From a virus: a stretch of DNA of 39,381 bases. A program made the position numbers and the translations under genes. Under the pieces are notes generated by a model that did no database searches, had not been told where the DNA came from, and worked only from the letters and a program-made list of their open reading frames with translations. Of the stretch, positions 9,282 to 19,500 are shown one piece after another; the first letter of the stretch is position 1, and every line of letters starts with the position of its first letter. The stretch spans positions 1-39,381 of the IMG/VR virus record IMGVR_UViG_3300031658_000030. One strand, 5' to 3'.

Positions 9282-9722
9282 ATGGACTACCAATTTGTTT
9301 TGTATGAAGTACGTACAGGTAGAATAATTAGTTGTGCGGATACTGTTTCGACAGAAAGCATCGTAGAGGGGTTTGAGCTTGTGGTGGCCGATTTAAACAA
9401 GGGCAACAAGGTGAGAACTCAAGGGGAAGCAGTAGACTACATTTGTTCGGGCAGCTACTCAGATTTAAGCCCCGACAGGTATTATGTGCAGGATAATATA
9501 AAGGTAATGCCTAAAAGCTCGTTCCCAAAGTTAGATACGTCGCGCAACGGTTTAATAAGGAATATACCTGAAGGGACAGTTGTAATGTGGCCCGACTTAC
9601 AAGAAACAGTCGAGGATACGGGTATTCTGGAGTTTGACTCCAATGTTAGCGGGGTGTTTGAGTTTTATTTTAGTCACCCGAAATATTTATCTAAAACTAT
9701 AGAAGTAGAATTTCATGTCTAA
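9282..9722 (+). CDS. Hypothetical tail-associated protein, 146 aa
   Basis: A strong ribosome binding site (ACAGGAGGTAGGC) precedes the ATG. The product has a Tyr-rich middle (SPDRYYVQDNIKVMPKSSFP) and a C-terminal part of the form GLIRNIPEGTVV then ILEFDSNVSGVFEFYFSHP. This resembles a short Ig-like or carbohydrate-binding-like beta domain seen in proteins encoded just after J-like genes. I do not recognise a named family. Its position suggests a fibre or tail-tip accessory. Its last codons contain the next gene's start. Confidence 0.6.
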   Translation: MDYQFVLYEVRTGRIISCADTVSTESIVEGFELVVADLNKGNKVRTQGEAVDYICSGSYSDLSPDRYYVQDNIKVMPKSSFPKLDTSRNGLIRNIPEGTVVMWPDLQETVEDTGILEFDSNVSGVFEFYFSHPKYLSKTIEVEFHV

Positions 9723-9912
9723 ACGATTTATTAGCCGTGACCCAACAGTATCGCGACGCAAAGAGTATATGAAGCTGGAAGGTGAAGGCGTGTCACAGAA
9801 GGCACTTTGGGCTGCGCTAGAGGCTTTACAGGCGCAAGGTATAGATATTGGGCCAAAAGCAAAGGAAGTACTAGATAAGAGGGTTGCTATTAAGCAAGGC
9901 GCGCCTAAATAG
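9715..9912 (+). CDS. Small hypothetical protein, 65 aa
   Basis: The ATG lies within the last codons of the preceding gene in another frame. The product is basic and helical (SRRKEYMKLEGEGVSQKALW, then AALEALQAQGIDIGPKAKEV). No domain is recognised. It is tightly packed between two virion-region genes and shares one base with the next start (TAGTG), so it is probably translated as part of the same message. Function unknown. Confidence 0.6.
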   Translation: MSKRFISRDPTVSRRKEYMKLEGEGVSQKALWAALEALQAQGIDIGPKAKEVLDKRVAIKQGAPK

Positions 9913-10370
9913 TGTCTACTGGTAAAGTAGTTAGCCCTGTGTATCAAAACAGGTTAGTTTTTGACCGTAAAGACCTTATAGGCGCATGGGTAGCGGTTAA
10001 AACTGGGCAAGATACAACGTGGGGAGACTACTACGCTATGGGTATTATGAGAGGAAGCACTGTTATTTCTGGGGTAGTGTTCAATAATATGAACGAATCC
10101 AACTGCACAGCGCACATTGCTGTTGAAAAACCTACCAAATTACTACTCGACCTTATCGCAGCGGCGTGTTATTACGCCTTTAACCAGTGTAGACTAAAGC
10201 GTATGACAGGCATGGTGCCTACTAGTGACGTAGATGTTATAGCTTTCGACAAACATATAGGCTTTGAAGAAGAATTCATAATGAAAGATGCTGCCGCCGA
10301 CGGCGATATGCAAGTTTTAGTACTAACCCCAGTGACCGCGAGTCGCTGGCTGGAGAGGGCACATGGGTAA
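9912..10370 (+). CDS. GNAT-fold, T7 gp13-like internal virion protein
   Basis: The gene begins with GTG, overlapping the preceding TAG. The 152-aa product has the layout of phage GNAT-like proteins: a central strand (STVISGVVFNNMNESNCTAH), a long helix (KLLLDLIAAACYYAFNQC), then RMTGMVPTSDVDVIAFDKHI and FEEEFIMKDA. This arrangement (hydrophobic helix, R(M/L)T strand, D..A..F....GF/I) resembles acetyltransferase folds and the T7 gp13 internal core protein family. A clear acetyl-CoA P-loop (Q/R-x-x-G-x-G/A) is not visible, so it may not be catalytic. It lies immediately before the internal-virion genes, as gp13 does relative to gp14-16 in T7-like phages. Confidence 0.65.
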   Translation: MSTGKVVSPVYQNRLVFDRKDLIGAWVAVKTGQDTTWGDYYAMGIMRGSTVISGVVFNNMNESNCTAHIAVEKPTKLLLDLIAAACYYAFNQCRLKRMTGMVPTSDVDVIAFDKHIGFEEEFIMKDAAADGDMQVLVLTPVTASRWLERAHG

Positions 10371-11394
10371 GAAATCAAGCGAAGCTCCTGACTACACAGC
10401 TATGGCTGACGCCGCACAGTTTGCAGCGGAAACTTCTAGGGACTTAGGCGGAAGGGCAATAGACTTTGCGGAGCGGCAGTATGCAGAAAACAAGCCTAGG
10501 TTTGACGCAATTGGAGATGGGCAAATTGCTGCGCAAACTCAGCAGTTAGAACAAGGTAAGGACTACTTTGACTACAACAAAGAAACTTTTAGGCCGTTAG
10601 AACAGGGCTTAGTTTCTGACGCTCAGAACTTTAGTAGCGCTTCTTATGGCGAAAAACTGGCAGGGGAAGCCTCTGCCGCAGCGGGTAACGCCTTTGCTAA
10701 TACGCAACAACAACTGGCGCGTTCTGACGCAGCGCGGGGACTTAACCCCAACTCACCAGCCGCTAGGGCCGCTAGACAACAGGCTTCACTAGGTTTAGCC
10801 GCTTCCAGAGCTAACGCTATGACAAACGCTACCAGTCAAGCTGAGCAACTTGGTTGGGCTAGACGCCTAGACGCAGGTGGCTTAGGTCGTGGTTTGGCGG
10901 GTGCATCTTCCGCAGCCTACCAAGGTTCTGTGGGGGCTGGCTCTGCGGGTGTTAACACTTACCAAGCTGCTGGGCAGAATTATCAGGCGGGTATTTCTTC
11001 TGGTGCGGGCATATACAATGCTGGTTCACAGACTCAAATGAGTGGCTTAAACAGCATTATGGGCACTCAGATGGACGTGTACTCATCTAACCAAGAGATG
11101 GAAGGTGCCAAGTTTGGCGCGGTTATGGGCTTAGCTGGTGGGGCAATGGGTGCATCTGACCGTAGACTTAAAGAAAATATAGAGTTCCACCACAAAGATA
11201 TGAACTTGAACCTTAACTTCTACACGTTTAACTATATATTAGCGCCAGATCGTACGTTTGTAGGTCTTATAGCTGACGAAGTTATTACTAGTTACCCACA
11301 TGCTGTAGAACTCGGCCAAGACGGATACTACTCTGTGAATTACGGCGCGCTTAACACGCGTATGCTTGAAATAACTAGCAAGGAGACCGCGTAA
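10363..11394 (+). CDS. Internal virion or tail protein with C-terminal S74-type domain
   Basis: This 343-aa protein overlaps the GNAT-like gene by 8 nt and has the ribosome binding site GGAGAGGGCAC. Residues 1-255 are Ala-, Gln- and Gly-rich and largely helical, resembling T7 gp14-like small core proteins. The C-terminal ~80 residues begin with SDRRLKENIEF and contain FTFNY-like and FVGLIADEV segments, matching the S74 pattern with S265 and K270 as the Ser-Lys dyad. This is the second S74 domain in the window, and it sits on a non-fibrous protein. The S74 domain may assist assembly or have lost cleavage activity. The gene ends in TAATG with the next start. Confidence 0.75.
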   Translation: MGKKSSEAPDYTAMADAAQFAAETSRDLGGRAIDFAERQYAENKPRFDAIGDGQIAAQTQQLEQGKDYFDYNKETFRPLEQGLVSDAQNFSSASYGEKLAGEASAAAGNAFANTQQQLARSDAARGLNPNSPAARAARQQASLGLAASRANAMTNATSQAEQLGWARRLDAGGLGRGLAGASSAAYQGSVGAGSAGVNTYQAAGQNYQAGISSGAGIYNAGSQTQMSGLNSIMGTQMDVYSSNQEMEGAKFGAVMGLAGGAMGASDRRLKENIEFHHKDMNLNLNFYTFNYILAPDRTFVGLIADEVITSYPHAVELGQDGYYSVNYGALNTRMLEITSKETA

Positions 11395-13016
11395 TGGGTT
11401 TTGCAGCAGGTATGTACGCGGGCCAAAAAGCCGCAGAAAGCGCGATTGATAACTTTAGATCAGCTAGAAAAAACCGTGACGAGCGGCAAGTTCAAGCTGA
11501 AATAGAGGGCTTGCAGACAAAAAACGCCGAAGAAATAGAATCTTCCACTGCCGCTGGCGGCGCTTATGACGCTGAGCAGTTAAGACTGGCTAGTATGTCT
11601 CCACAGCAGCTAAAGGCGCAACAAGTTGGCTTAGGTAGAACCCCTGCCGGCAGCGTCCCGCAAATGTCTCCTGTAGCGAATCCGCAGTTTAGACCAGACC
11701 CAAATCAGACAGTTGGTGCGGGGCTAATGATGCAGCCAAACTCACAGCAGTCTCGCTCTCCTGCTTCTGGGCAAGCTATGGGCATGGGCGCAAGACCAGA
11801 ACAAGTTGCCGCTATAACTCAATCGGAGATGTTACGTAAGCGCGAAGGGTTACTACGTAGTCGCGGGCAAACAGAGATGGCTGACGATGTAGCTATCCGT
11901 GCATCGAACCAAGAAGACATTGATTACAGACAGGGCAGAGATGTTAAAGAAGACGAGCGTAACGCGGTTCTGGACTCGCAAAGAGACCAGACGTTTAAAC
12001 AACAGCTTGAAATTAACGGATACCAGCTAGAAACTCAGAGGGAAGCGAGAGCTGTCAAAGATGCTGTAGATAGCCTGAGTAAATTTGGCTCAGTCGATGA
12101 AGCGATGGCGTCGTCTTTATACAACGACCTTCCGGCATCACAAAAGGCAGCGGTTGCTGGCACAATGACTGGCGTTGCTAATGCGGAAATGTTAGCGAGC
12201 CAAGCAGGGATTAAGAAGCAGTTTAGTAAAGCTACTGACATTGGCGGCGTAATAGGTATATACAACGACGATGAAGCGCTTACTGAAGGTACTACTATAG
12301 AAGGCGTAGAGTTGGAAGATGGCGGCTATCGGCTAGATACTTACCAAGATCAGGGCCTTCCGCCAGACGGCGATGAAGGCCCATCCCAGACTCGCGATAA
12401 CGGGCTAACAGGCTCCATGACATTTCCAGATGCCGAGACTGCTGACCTTTACTTGCGCCAAAAAGCGTTAGACCCAGTAACCGCTGCTATGTATTACCAA
12501 GAGCAGAAAGCTGCTATGAGAACGGTAGCGGCTGAAGCACTTGCGGATGCTAGTGACGACCAAGTTAAAGCGTTAGACTCACTCATAAAGATGCGCATTG
12601 AGTTCAACAGCGATACCGGTGCTTTCTTTGGCTTGCCTCAAGAAGAAAAAGAAGAAGAATGGGGTAAAATCGTATCAATGTATGCGGGAATCTTGACCCC
12701 CAAGCAAATGGAAGCGCAGATGGGCGGTCTTAAAGACGCGCGTGAGACTCCGGCTGGTGCTAACTGGTTTAAAAACCTCATCAGCTCTGATGAGGGCGAA
12801 ACTGCTGAGGGCGAAACTGCTGGGATTCCCGGTGAAAAAACTAGGGGAGAGCAGATTTCTAATATAGGAGGCGGGTTAGTGGACGCAGGAGTGGGCGCGC
12901 TTAAAACTACTCCACTAATGATGGGGGCAAGAGCAGCGCTATACGGCGGAGGTAAGGTGCTAGATGCAGCAGACTATCTTACAGATAAAGCCAGAGGGCT
13001 ATCGCCGGGAAAGTAA
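11394..13016 (+). CDS. Internal virion protein, 540 aa (zero-frame product of a frameshift gene)
   Basis: The start overlaps the previous stop (TAATG) and has AGGAGACCGCGTA upstream. The product is Gln-, Ala- and charge-rich and mostly helical, with long predicted coiled regions (residues ~15-50, 140-230). Near the C-terminus there is a duplicated EGETAEGETAG segment and then a Gly/Ala amphipathic part. It lies in the position of T7 gp15, a core protein ejected into the host. The final codons CCG GGA AAG TAA contain the slippery heptamer GGGAAAG in the correct phase, directly before the stop. The downstream -1 frame carries a transglycosylase domain, so an extended ~711-aa product is likely too. 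Confidence 0.8.
   Translation: MGFAAGMYAGQKAAESAIDNFRSARKNRDERQVQAEIEGLQTKNAEEIESSTAAGGAYDAEQLRLASMSPQQLKAQQVGLGRTPAGSVPQMSPVANPQFRPDPNQTVGAGLMMQPNSQQSRSPASGQAMGMGARPEQVAAITQSEMLRKREGLLRSRGQTEMADDVAIRASNQEDIDYRQGRDVKEDERNAVLDSQRDQTFKQQLEINGYQLETQREARAVKDAVDSLSKFGSVDEAMASSLYNDLPASQKAAVAGTMTGVANAEMLASQAGIKKQFSKATDIGGVIGIYNDDEALTEGTTIEGVELEDGGYRLDTYQDQGLPPDGDEGPSQTRDNGLTGSMTFPDAETADLYLRQKALDPVTAAMYYQEQKAAMRTVAAEALADASDDQVKALDSLIKMRIEFNSDTGAFFGLPQEEKEEEWGKIVSMYAGILTPKQMEAQMGGLKDARETPAGANWFKNLISSDEGETAEGETAGIPGEKTRGEQISNIGGGLVDAGVGALKTTPLMMGARAALYGGGKVLDAADYLTDKARGLSPGK
13007..13013 (+). other. Candidate -1 ribosomal frameshift site GGGAAAG
   Basis: The heptamer reads G GGA AAG in the zero frame (X XXY YYZ), followed immediately by the TAA at 13014-13016. 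GGGAAAG is the slippery sequence known from the lambda G/GT tail-assembly frameshift. Slippage by -1 would bypass the stop and read GTA ACG GGA GGG onward into an open frame that ends at 13528. An SD-like AGAGGG lies 8 nt upstream, and a 5-bp hairpin (GAGGG with CCCTC, 8-nt loop) lies a few bases downstream. Both are possible stimulators but weak ones. Confidence 0.7.
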
Positions 13017-13528
13017 CGGGAGGGTCTCCTAGCCCTCAAGCCTCACCGCCACAAGCCTCACCGCCACAAGCGGCTACGTCAAAAAAAGGGCTGACCAATA
13101 CCCCTACCTATAACCGTTTAGAAACGAAAGGTGGGTATACCCCTGCATCTACTGGCGACCCCTCGTTTGATAAGTTTGTTGACCAGATTATTCTCGCAGA
13201 AAGCGGCGGAGACCCCCGTGCGGAAAGCGATGCAGGTGCGAAAGGGCTTATGCAGGTCATGGACGCTACTGCCAGTGACCCCGGCTTTGGGGTAGAGCCT
13301 CTCAAAAACCTATATGACCCTGAAGAAAACGTACGTTTTGGGCAGCAGTATATAGGCGCTTTACTTAATCGGTATGGCGGCGACAAAGAAGCTGCGTTAG
13401 TAGCTTACAACGCTGGCTTTGGTTATGCAGACAAATGGTTAAGGTCAGGTAGAGATTACGCTTCGCTGCCGCAACGGCAAGAAACTGAACCTTATGTTAG
13501 AAAAATAATGAAAGGGTTTATCGGATAA
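13013..13528 (+). CDS. Lytic transglycosylase domain in -1 frame of the internal virion protein
   Basis: From the slip site this frame is open for 171 codons. A Pro/Ala/Gln linker with a duplicated SPPQA unit is followed by an SLT (soluble lytic transglycosylase) domain. Its features are DQIILAESGGDPRAES with the catalytic Glu encoded at 13199-13201, GAKGLMQVM, then ALVAYNAGFGYADKWL. No ATG, GTG or TTG exists in this frame between the previous stop (12986-12988) and the Glu. The ATG at 13250 would lack the catalytic residue. The domain is therefore probably made as a frameshift fusion, placing wall-degrading activity on an ejected protein as in T7 gp16. A CTG start at 13091 is a weaker alternative. 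Confidence 0.75.
   Translation, partial: VTGGSPSPQASPPQASPPQAATSKKGLTNTPTYNRLETKGGYTPASTGDPSFDKFVDQIILAESGGDPRAESDAGAKGLMQVMDATASDPGFGVEPLKNLYDPEENVRFGQQYIGALLNRYGGDKEAALVAYNAGFGYADKWLRSGRDYASLPQRQETEPYVRKIMKGFIG
13040..13069 (+). repeat. Tandem 15-bp repeat in the linker
   Basis: GCCTCACCGCCACAA occurs twice in tandem (13040-13054 and 13055-13069) just after the frameshift site. In the -1 frame it encodes a repeated Ala-Ser-Pro-Pro-Gln unit, forming a flexible linker between the helical virion protein and the transglycosylase domain. Confidence 0.8.
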
Positions 13529-16500
13529 TGCCTATATATAACCTAGAAGGGCTTAGGGAAAGCGCAGGGAATCCTGACGTAAGCGACGAAGTTCTTGTGA
13601 GTACGTACGCACAGGCCACAGGCCAAAACATGTCTGAGGTGGCAAGCTATCTTGGTATGGACACTGGCATAGATGGCGGTGCGTTTAGCACTGGTCTAGC
13701 TGCGGGTTCTGACCAAATACAAGGCTTAGGTTATGGCGCACTGGCTGCTGGCGCTGACGCGTTAGGGTTTGACGGCGCAAAAGACTATCTAAACGAGCAA
13801 GTAGAAACTCAGAACATACAGGCGCAACTGAGCAACAACCCAGACATAGCCCAGCGAGTAGAAGATATAGACGGCGTTGGCAGCGCGTTTAGTTTCGGTG
13901 TGAACCAAGTAGCTAAGCAAGTTCCTATAATGGGCAGCATTGTCGGTGCTGGCTTAGTTACTGGTGGACTAGGTGCAGGGGCTGCGGTAGGTGCGCTTGG
14001 CGCTGGTTACGGTATTGGTGTCGGCTCTCTATACAACGAGTCTGTAGAGGGGGGTAATCCTGACGCTGAAACCTCGTTCATAAAAGCCGTCCCCTATGCC
14101 GCCGCAGAAGCTCTGGTTCCTCTAGGCATTGGTAAAATGCTAAGAGGGGCGTTTAAGGGCAAATCAAGCACTGTCGCTGCTGGTGCCGATGAGCAAGTTG
14201 ACTTGATGAGTAGTTTGGTTAACGACCCTTCCAAGTTAAGACGCGTTGGTAAAGCAGCGGGCACGGGTACAGTTGCTGAAACTATTACTGAACTAGGTCA
14301 GACAGAACTAGAAATTTCTATGCGGGACGATCTTTCAGACGAGGAGAAAGGCTCTCGCAGGTTGAACGCGGCTGTTACTGGTGGACTTGTTGGAGGAACC
14401 TTTAGTGGAGGTGCTGCCGCACTAACACCTAAACGTAAACCTGCGGTAGACGAGACTCTCGACATAGACCCTGAAGCAACGAACGATAACGCTGAGCGAG
14501 AAGCTGCTGAAGCTGAAGCAGAGGGAGTCCCTACAACTACTGCAACGGAAAACGAAGCGGGTGAGCTTGACCTCGCTCCAAACACAGGACAAGACCAAGC
14601 CGCTGAAGATGTTGAAGCTGCTGAAGCCGCCGCCGTTGCTGAGGCGCAGGAACAACGTGAAGTAGAAAAAGAGAAAGTTAGGCGGGAACTGGAAGTGCAA
14701 GTAGGGGGGAGCCTAAACCGTCAACAACAAAAAGAGAAAACAGGGGAAATAGAAAACCTAAAGTATGACCTAGAACAAGCAAAGCAAGCTCCCCCAGTGC
14801 TGACAGGTAAAGGGACGAAGAAGCAGCAAAAAGCCGCAGGGGTATCCGCAAAGAAAAGCATAATAGAAGGAATAGAGGGGCAAATAGCTGCTCTTGAAGA
14901 ACAGCTTGCAGCTAACGATACTGCTAATACTGCGGGTATTGATCTAGCGCGCTTAAATAACGAAGACGTACTGCCGTCTGAATATAAAGCTGAGCAAGAG
15001 CGCCAGCAACAAGAGGCGGTTGAGGCCGCTAGAGTTGCGGCTGAGCAACAGAAGCAGCAGCAGCAGCAGCAAGAAAGCGAGCCAATAAGTGACCCCGTTA
15101 CAGGAGCTGACCCCGTTGTAGAAGGCGACCCCGTTACAGGAGCTGACCCCGTTGCAGGGACAGGCCCAATTGACGTAACTGGACAAGAACAAGAAGGCTC
15201 GCCAGAAGAACAAGGGCAGACAACTGACGAAGTAGTGTTTAATGAAACAGAAATAGCGTCAATAGTAGAAAAATCTGAAGCGCAAGCTGCTGCGGAAGTA
15301 AAGCGAAGCGGGAAGCTAAAATCTGAAGTTACAAGCGCTGAGGGTAAGGCAGAGGGGAGGGTTACTAAGTCGCAGAGCTTTTTAGCTGCGGTAGCTAGAC
15401 ACTTGAGAAGCCCGACTAAAGGTGGCTTTAACAGGATGTACAAAGCTAATCCTGAAGGCGAAGGCGGTGTCATAGTAGATGAAGAAGGAACCGCTGCTAA
15501 TAGCCAAGAGATAGATAACATACGCGCGGCATACCATAATATTCTAAAGCTAGGCTCTATTTTCCTAAACGATGGAAAGCAGCTTCCTAAGAAAGAAGAT
15601 GATGATTCAGCAGCAGCCTCAGCAGAAATACGCTCGGAACAAATGCCCGCATTAGTGCAAGCCGTAGAGGAGTTCATAGAACTTGTAGGTGGCGAAGCAA
15701 ACGCCAACGCTATTATGGCTGTTATAAAAGGCGCTAAGGAGTCAAGGGGCGGCAAAGACTCGACTTCTAATAGGTCGGTTTTTAGCTATGCTAATACTCT
15801 GTTTGGGAGAGGTAAAGCCGACTTAACTACCCGTGAGGGCTTTGCAACTAAAGCTGACACTATCGTGTCGTCTTTGTTCGCTGCGTACAAAGACGGGCGG
15901 CTAAACGAAAACTTCGACATAGCGCCGCAGGGGCGCGTAGTACGACCTAATGATAAACAGCAAAGCAAGCCTACTGGCGCGCAAACCCATAAAAGTCTAA
16001 AAGACGCCTATAAAGACGGGTATGTACCCAACGGCAATCGAAATCTAAAAAAAGCGAACTACAAAGGTTTGCTCGGCGTTATGAACAGGGCCGCTGATTC
16101 TGGCACCGCGACAGTAACTTCTAGGATGCTTAGGAAGCTGCTAGACCGTGTGATAAAAAGCCAAAGAGCGGCAGGGGTAGCAGAAACAAAAGTAGTGTTT
16201 GACACTAAAAAAGGTGCGAAGCCTAGCTATGACCCCAATACCGATACTATAACTTTTCCTGAGTTAGTAAGCGCAGAAGTAGCTTTGCACGAAATACTGC
16301 ACGCTATACTCCAAGGGTATGTCTATACAAACTTTGGCAAGAATAACGCAGCGGGGGCAGCCATAAAAGTTCTTGTTAAAAACGTAGAAAAAGTAATCAA
16401 TACTGATATTACCAAAGTTAATGGCTTAACCGACCAGCAAAGGCTGGAAGCTGTTGAAGTACAAAACATACTTAAAGACTTACGAGATAGCGGACAGGAC

Positions 16501-19500
16501 AACGACCAAGGCATGAAGAACGCAGTGCTTGAGCTTATATCTTATGGCAACACGCTGTACTCATTTAAGTTAATGCTCAACAACTTACCCGCGCCTAAAA
16601 CCAAAACAGCTAACAAATGGAGACTTGATGTTAAAGCTGTTTGGCAGGGGATAATAGGCGTCTTGCGTCAAGTTCTGCCGCAAGTAGAAGGAGTAGGCGA
16701 ATCTTCAGCTTCTCAGGTACTAGATGCCACGATAGCGCTATTACAAGAAGCTCACGACAATCCTACTCAGAGCGTCCCCTTGCCCGGAACAGTGCTTAAA
16801 GCTGATGTAACTAGCGAAAGCGTAGCTGCCAAGACTGATAGAGACATGCGGGGATTTGGCAAAGGCACTACGTACGGCATAACTAAGTTTCTGTTTGATT
16901 TTGTAAACGGTATGCTGCCTGAAGGCACTCCAGCTAAGTACCAAGCTAAGATAAAAGAAACGCTTGTGGACTTCACAAAGAAGAATCCCAACATAGAAAA
17001 GATGGTTCGCTACATGAACGGCCAGCTAGCTTTCGGAATGAAGCTAAAGCAGGTTTTTGAGACATTCAAAACAGATAAGCACACTATCGTACAGCTTGCA
17101 GAACTAGTTTCGTCTAAGCTGAAGGTGCTTATAGAGACAGACATGGACAGCGCGCAAGCCTACTTAGACTACTTGGACGGGAATAAGAACGCTCTGGACA
17201 ATGTAACAGGTGGCAAGCTCATGGCAGCTCGCGCTGACAACTTACTAGAGTCGCTTAGAGAGAAAACAAACGCGCTGCCTGAAAGTATGCAAAACTTTTT
17301 CTCAGGTAAATTTACTGAAAACTTAATATTTGTCGAGAGTGACGCTGACATTGGTTCTAGCAGTCCGGGTAAGCGCAAGCTAACCACCATAGTAGGCGAA
17401 GACCGTAAGAAAGATGAAGAAAACTTAACAGACGAATGGGTTTATAGCTCAGAAGTTCAAGACGCGGATGGTTCCGTGCCAGAGGGTACGCCTCTAAACA
17501 CAGGCGCTGAGTACTACCGCGTAGTAAAAATGGATGAAAACGGCAAGCCAATGCCCGACAAGCACCAAGGGTACGTTCGCCGTGACATTGCCGAGCAGTT
17601 TGGAGGAGAAACTGTACTAGACGCAGATGGTGAATCATTCGCAATTTATAAAAACGGCGGATTGTGGAAAGCTGATGATTCCAAAGGTGACGGCACGGTT
17701 ACGTTTACTACCAACAAGACCGTAGCTCAAGCACTGAAAGACGCCAAGACTTTACAAGAAAAGATATTAGCCGCCGACAGTATTGGGGTTGCCCTGCTTA
17801 ACACAGCGAACACAATAGGTACGTACTACGCGTCTGCTCGGTTCTTCAAGGGGTTGTGGGAAACAGGACGAGTGAACGGCGAAATAGACTTGGACGCTGA
17901 AGAAAGAGGCGAGGTGGCGATAGCGTGGTCGAGTCTCGAAGAACTTAATTCGTACTTACAAGCCTCAGCAGAGCGCGATGAAGTTCCATTCACACCAGTA
18001 CCCGCAGATAGAGTACAAAAGACCAAAGACCTAAAATCAGTTGCTACGTCTTCAAAGCTACGCATAACAAGCTCATACGTACAAATGCCTGACACTCAAG
18101 CTATGAAAGACCAAGGCATCCCTGTAGAAGTTTGGGGTGATATATCAGGCAAGATAGTCACTGGCCCTGTATACGCTGCTATGAAAGACATGGCATCTAG
18201 GGAACAGTTGTTCAGCAGTTCTTTTGGCAAACGCTATAGCTCGGTTCTTAGGCAGTTTAAATTATCCAAGACGACGCGTAACCCCGGCACTCACATGACC
18301 AATGCCATATCTAATCTATCGCTTATGATGGCGCACGGCATATCGTTTGGGACAGTTAGGTACGCAGCGGAAATCCTATACTTGGCAGCAAGGAATCCCG
18401 ATAAACTTACTGACGCTCAAATTGAGTTTCTAACCAAGTTTGAAGCGTATGGCTCTTTGCTGGGCAACTTCTCTGCCACTGAAGTAAGCCACAACGTAGC
18501 CGAGCGTATGGCTAAAGATATGACTGACCAAAACGAAGGCGACTTAGCGACTAAAACGCTGACTATGCTAGGTATTGAGGGCGGGCATATAGAAAACGTA
18601 CTTAGGAAAGCGGGCAGGAAAGCGGGCCGAGCAGACAAAATGTTTCTGGATATATACGCTGCGGAGGATAACGTATTCCGATTAGCTGCGTTCCTGCATA
18701 GCGCTGGTAAGTCACAAGAAATTAACTCTGGCGGCTCTACAGACATTACATCTGACATGAATCTCACAGACGCGCAGTGGGACGAAGCTGGTAAGTTTGG
18801 TCGTGAAGCGTTCCTTAACTACGACATTGACTCTGCTGCTCTAAACATGGCGCGACAAAGTGTTATGCCTTTTGCGTCGTGGACATACGCTGTTGTGCCT
18901 GTACTGACAAAAATAGCCCTAACTAAGCCGTGGATGCTTGCCAACGTGCTAGCGTCTTATGCAATGGTCGACGCGTTTGCTTCTATGCTTGCTGGTGAAG
19001 ACGACGAAGATCGCAAGAAGATGGGTGAGATGTACCAAGAAAGATTGTTTGGTTCGTTCGGCCCTCACACTATGATTCGCATACCCTTTCTAGGCAGTGA
19101 TAAAGACCCTGTGTACTGGAAGATGGGCGACTACATACCGCTAGTTAGTACAGGACGAGGGGTGCCGGGAGGTACGTTCGGGTACGACAACTGGCCCGGA
19201 GGTCTCGCACCTAGCGGCCCGTTCGTTATAGCCGCTAGTATGGCCCTAAGCGTTGATGCCTTTACGGGCAGAAAGACTAGCGACCCCACCGACACTGGTA
19301 TGGACACCACTATGCGCAATGTGGGTATGGTGTTTGACATGTTTATGCCTCCTGCCCTCAGTAATAGAAACTGGGAAAAAACTATGAAGTGGTTTGACGA
19401 CACTAAAGACTTCACAGGGGAGCCTATGGACGGTATGTTTGCTGCTAGGGCGTTTGGCTTTAAGTTCTACAACCCCACCACAGACAAAGAGCGTCAGATT

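Noticed and set aside
13250-13528. Stand-alone transglycosylase starting at ATG 13250
   Set aside because: It would lack the catalytic Glu and the first part of the SLT fold, and no ribosome binding site is evident; the frameshift reading explains the whole domain.
14721-15755. A 344-aa minus-strand open frame
   Set aside because: Shadow of the giant virion gene with Ser/Cys/Ala-rich nonsense composition; runs of Cys come from the reverse complement of CAG repeats.
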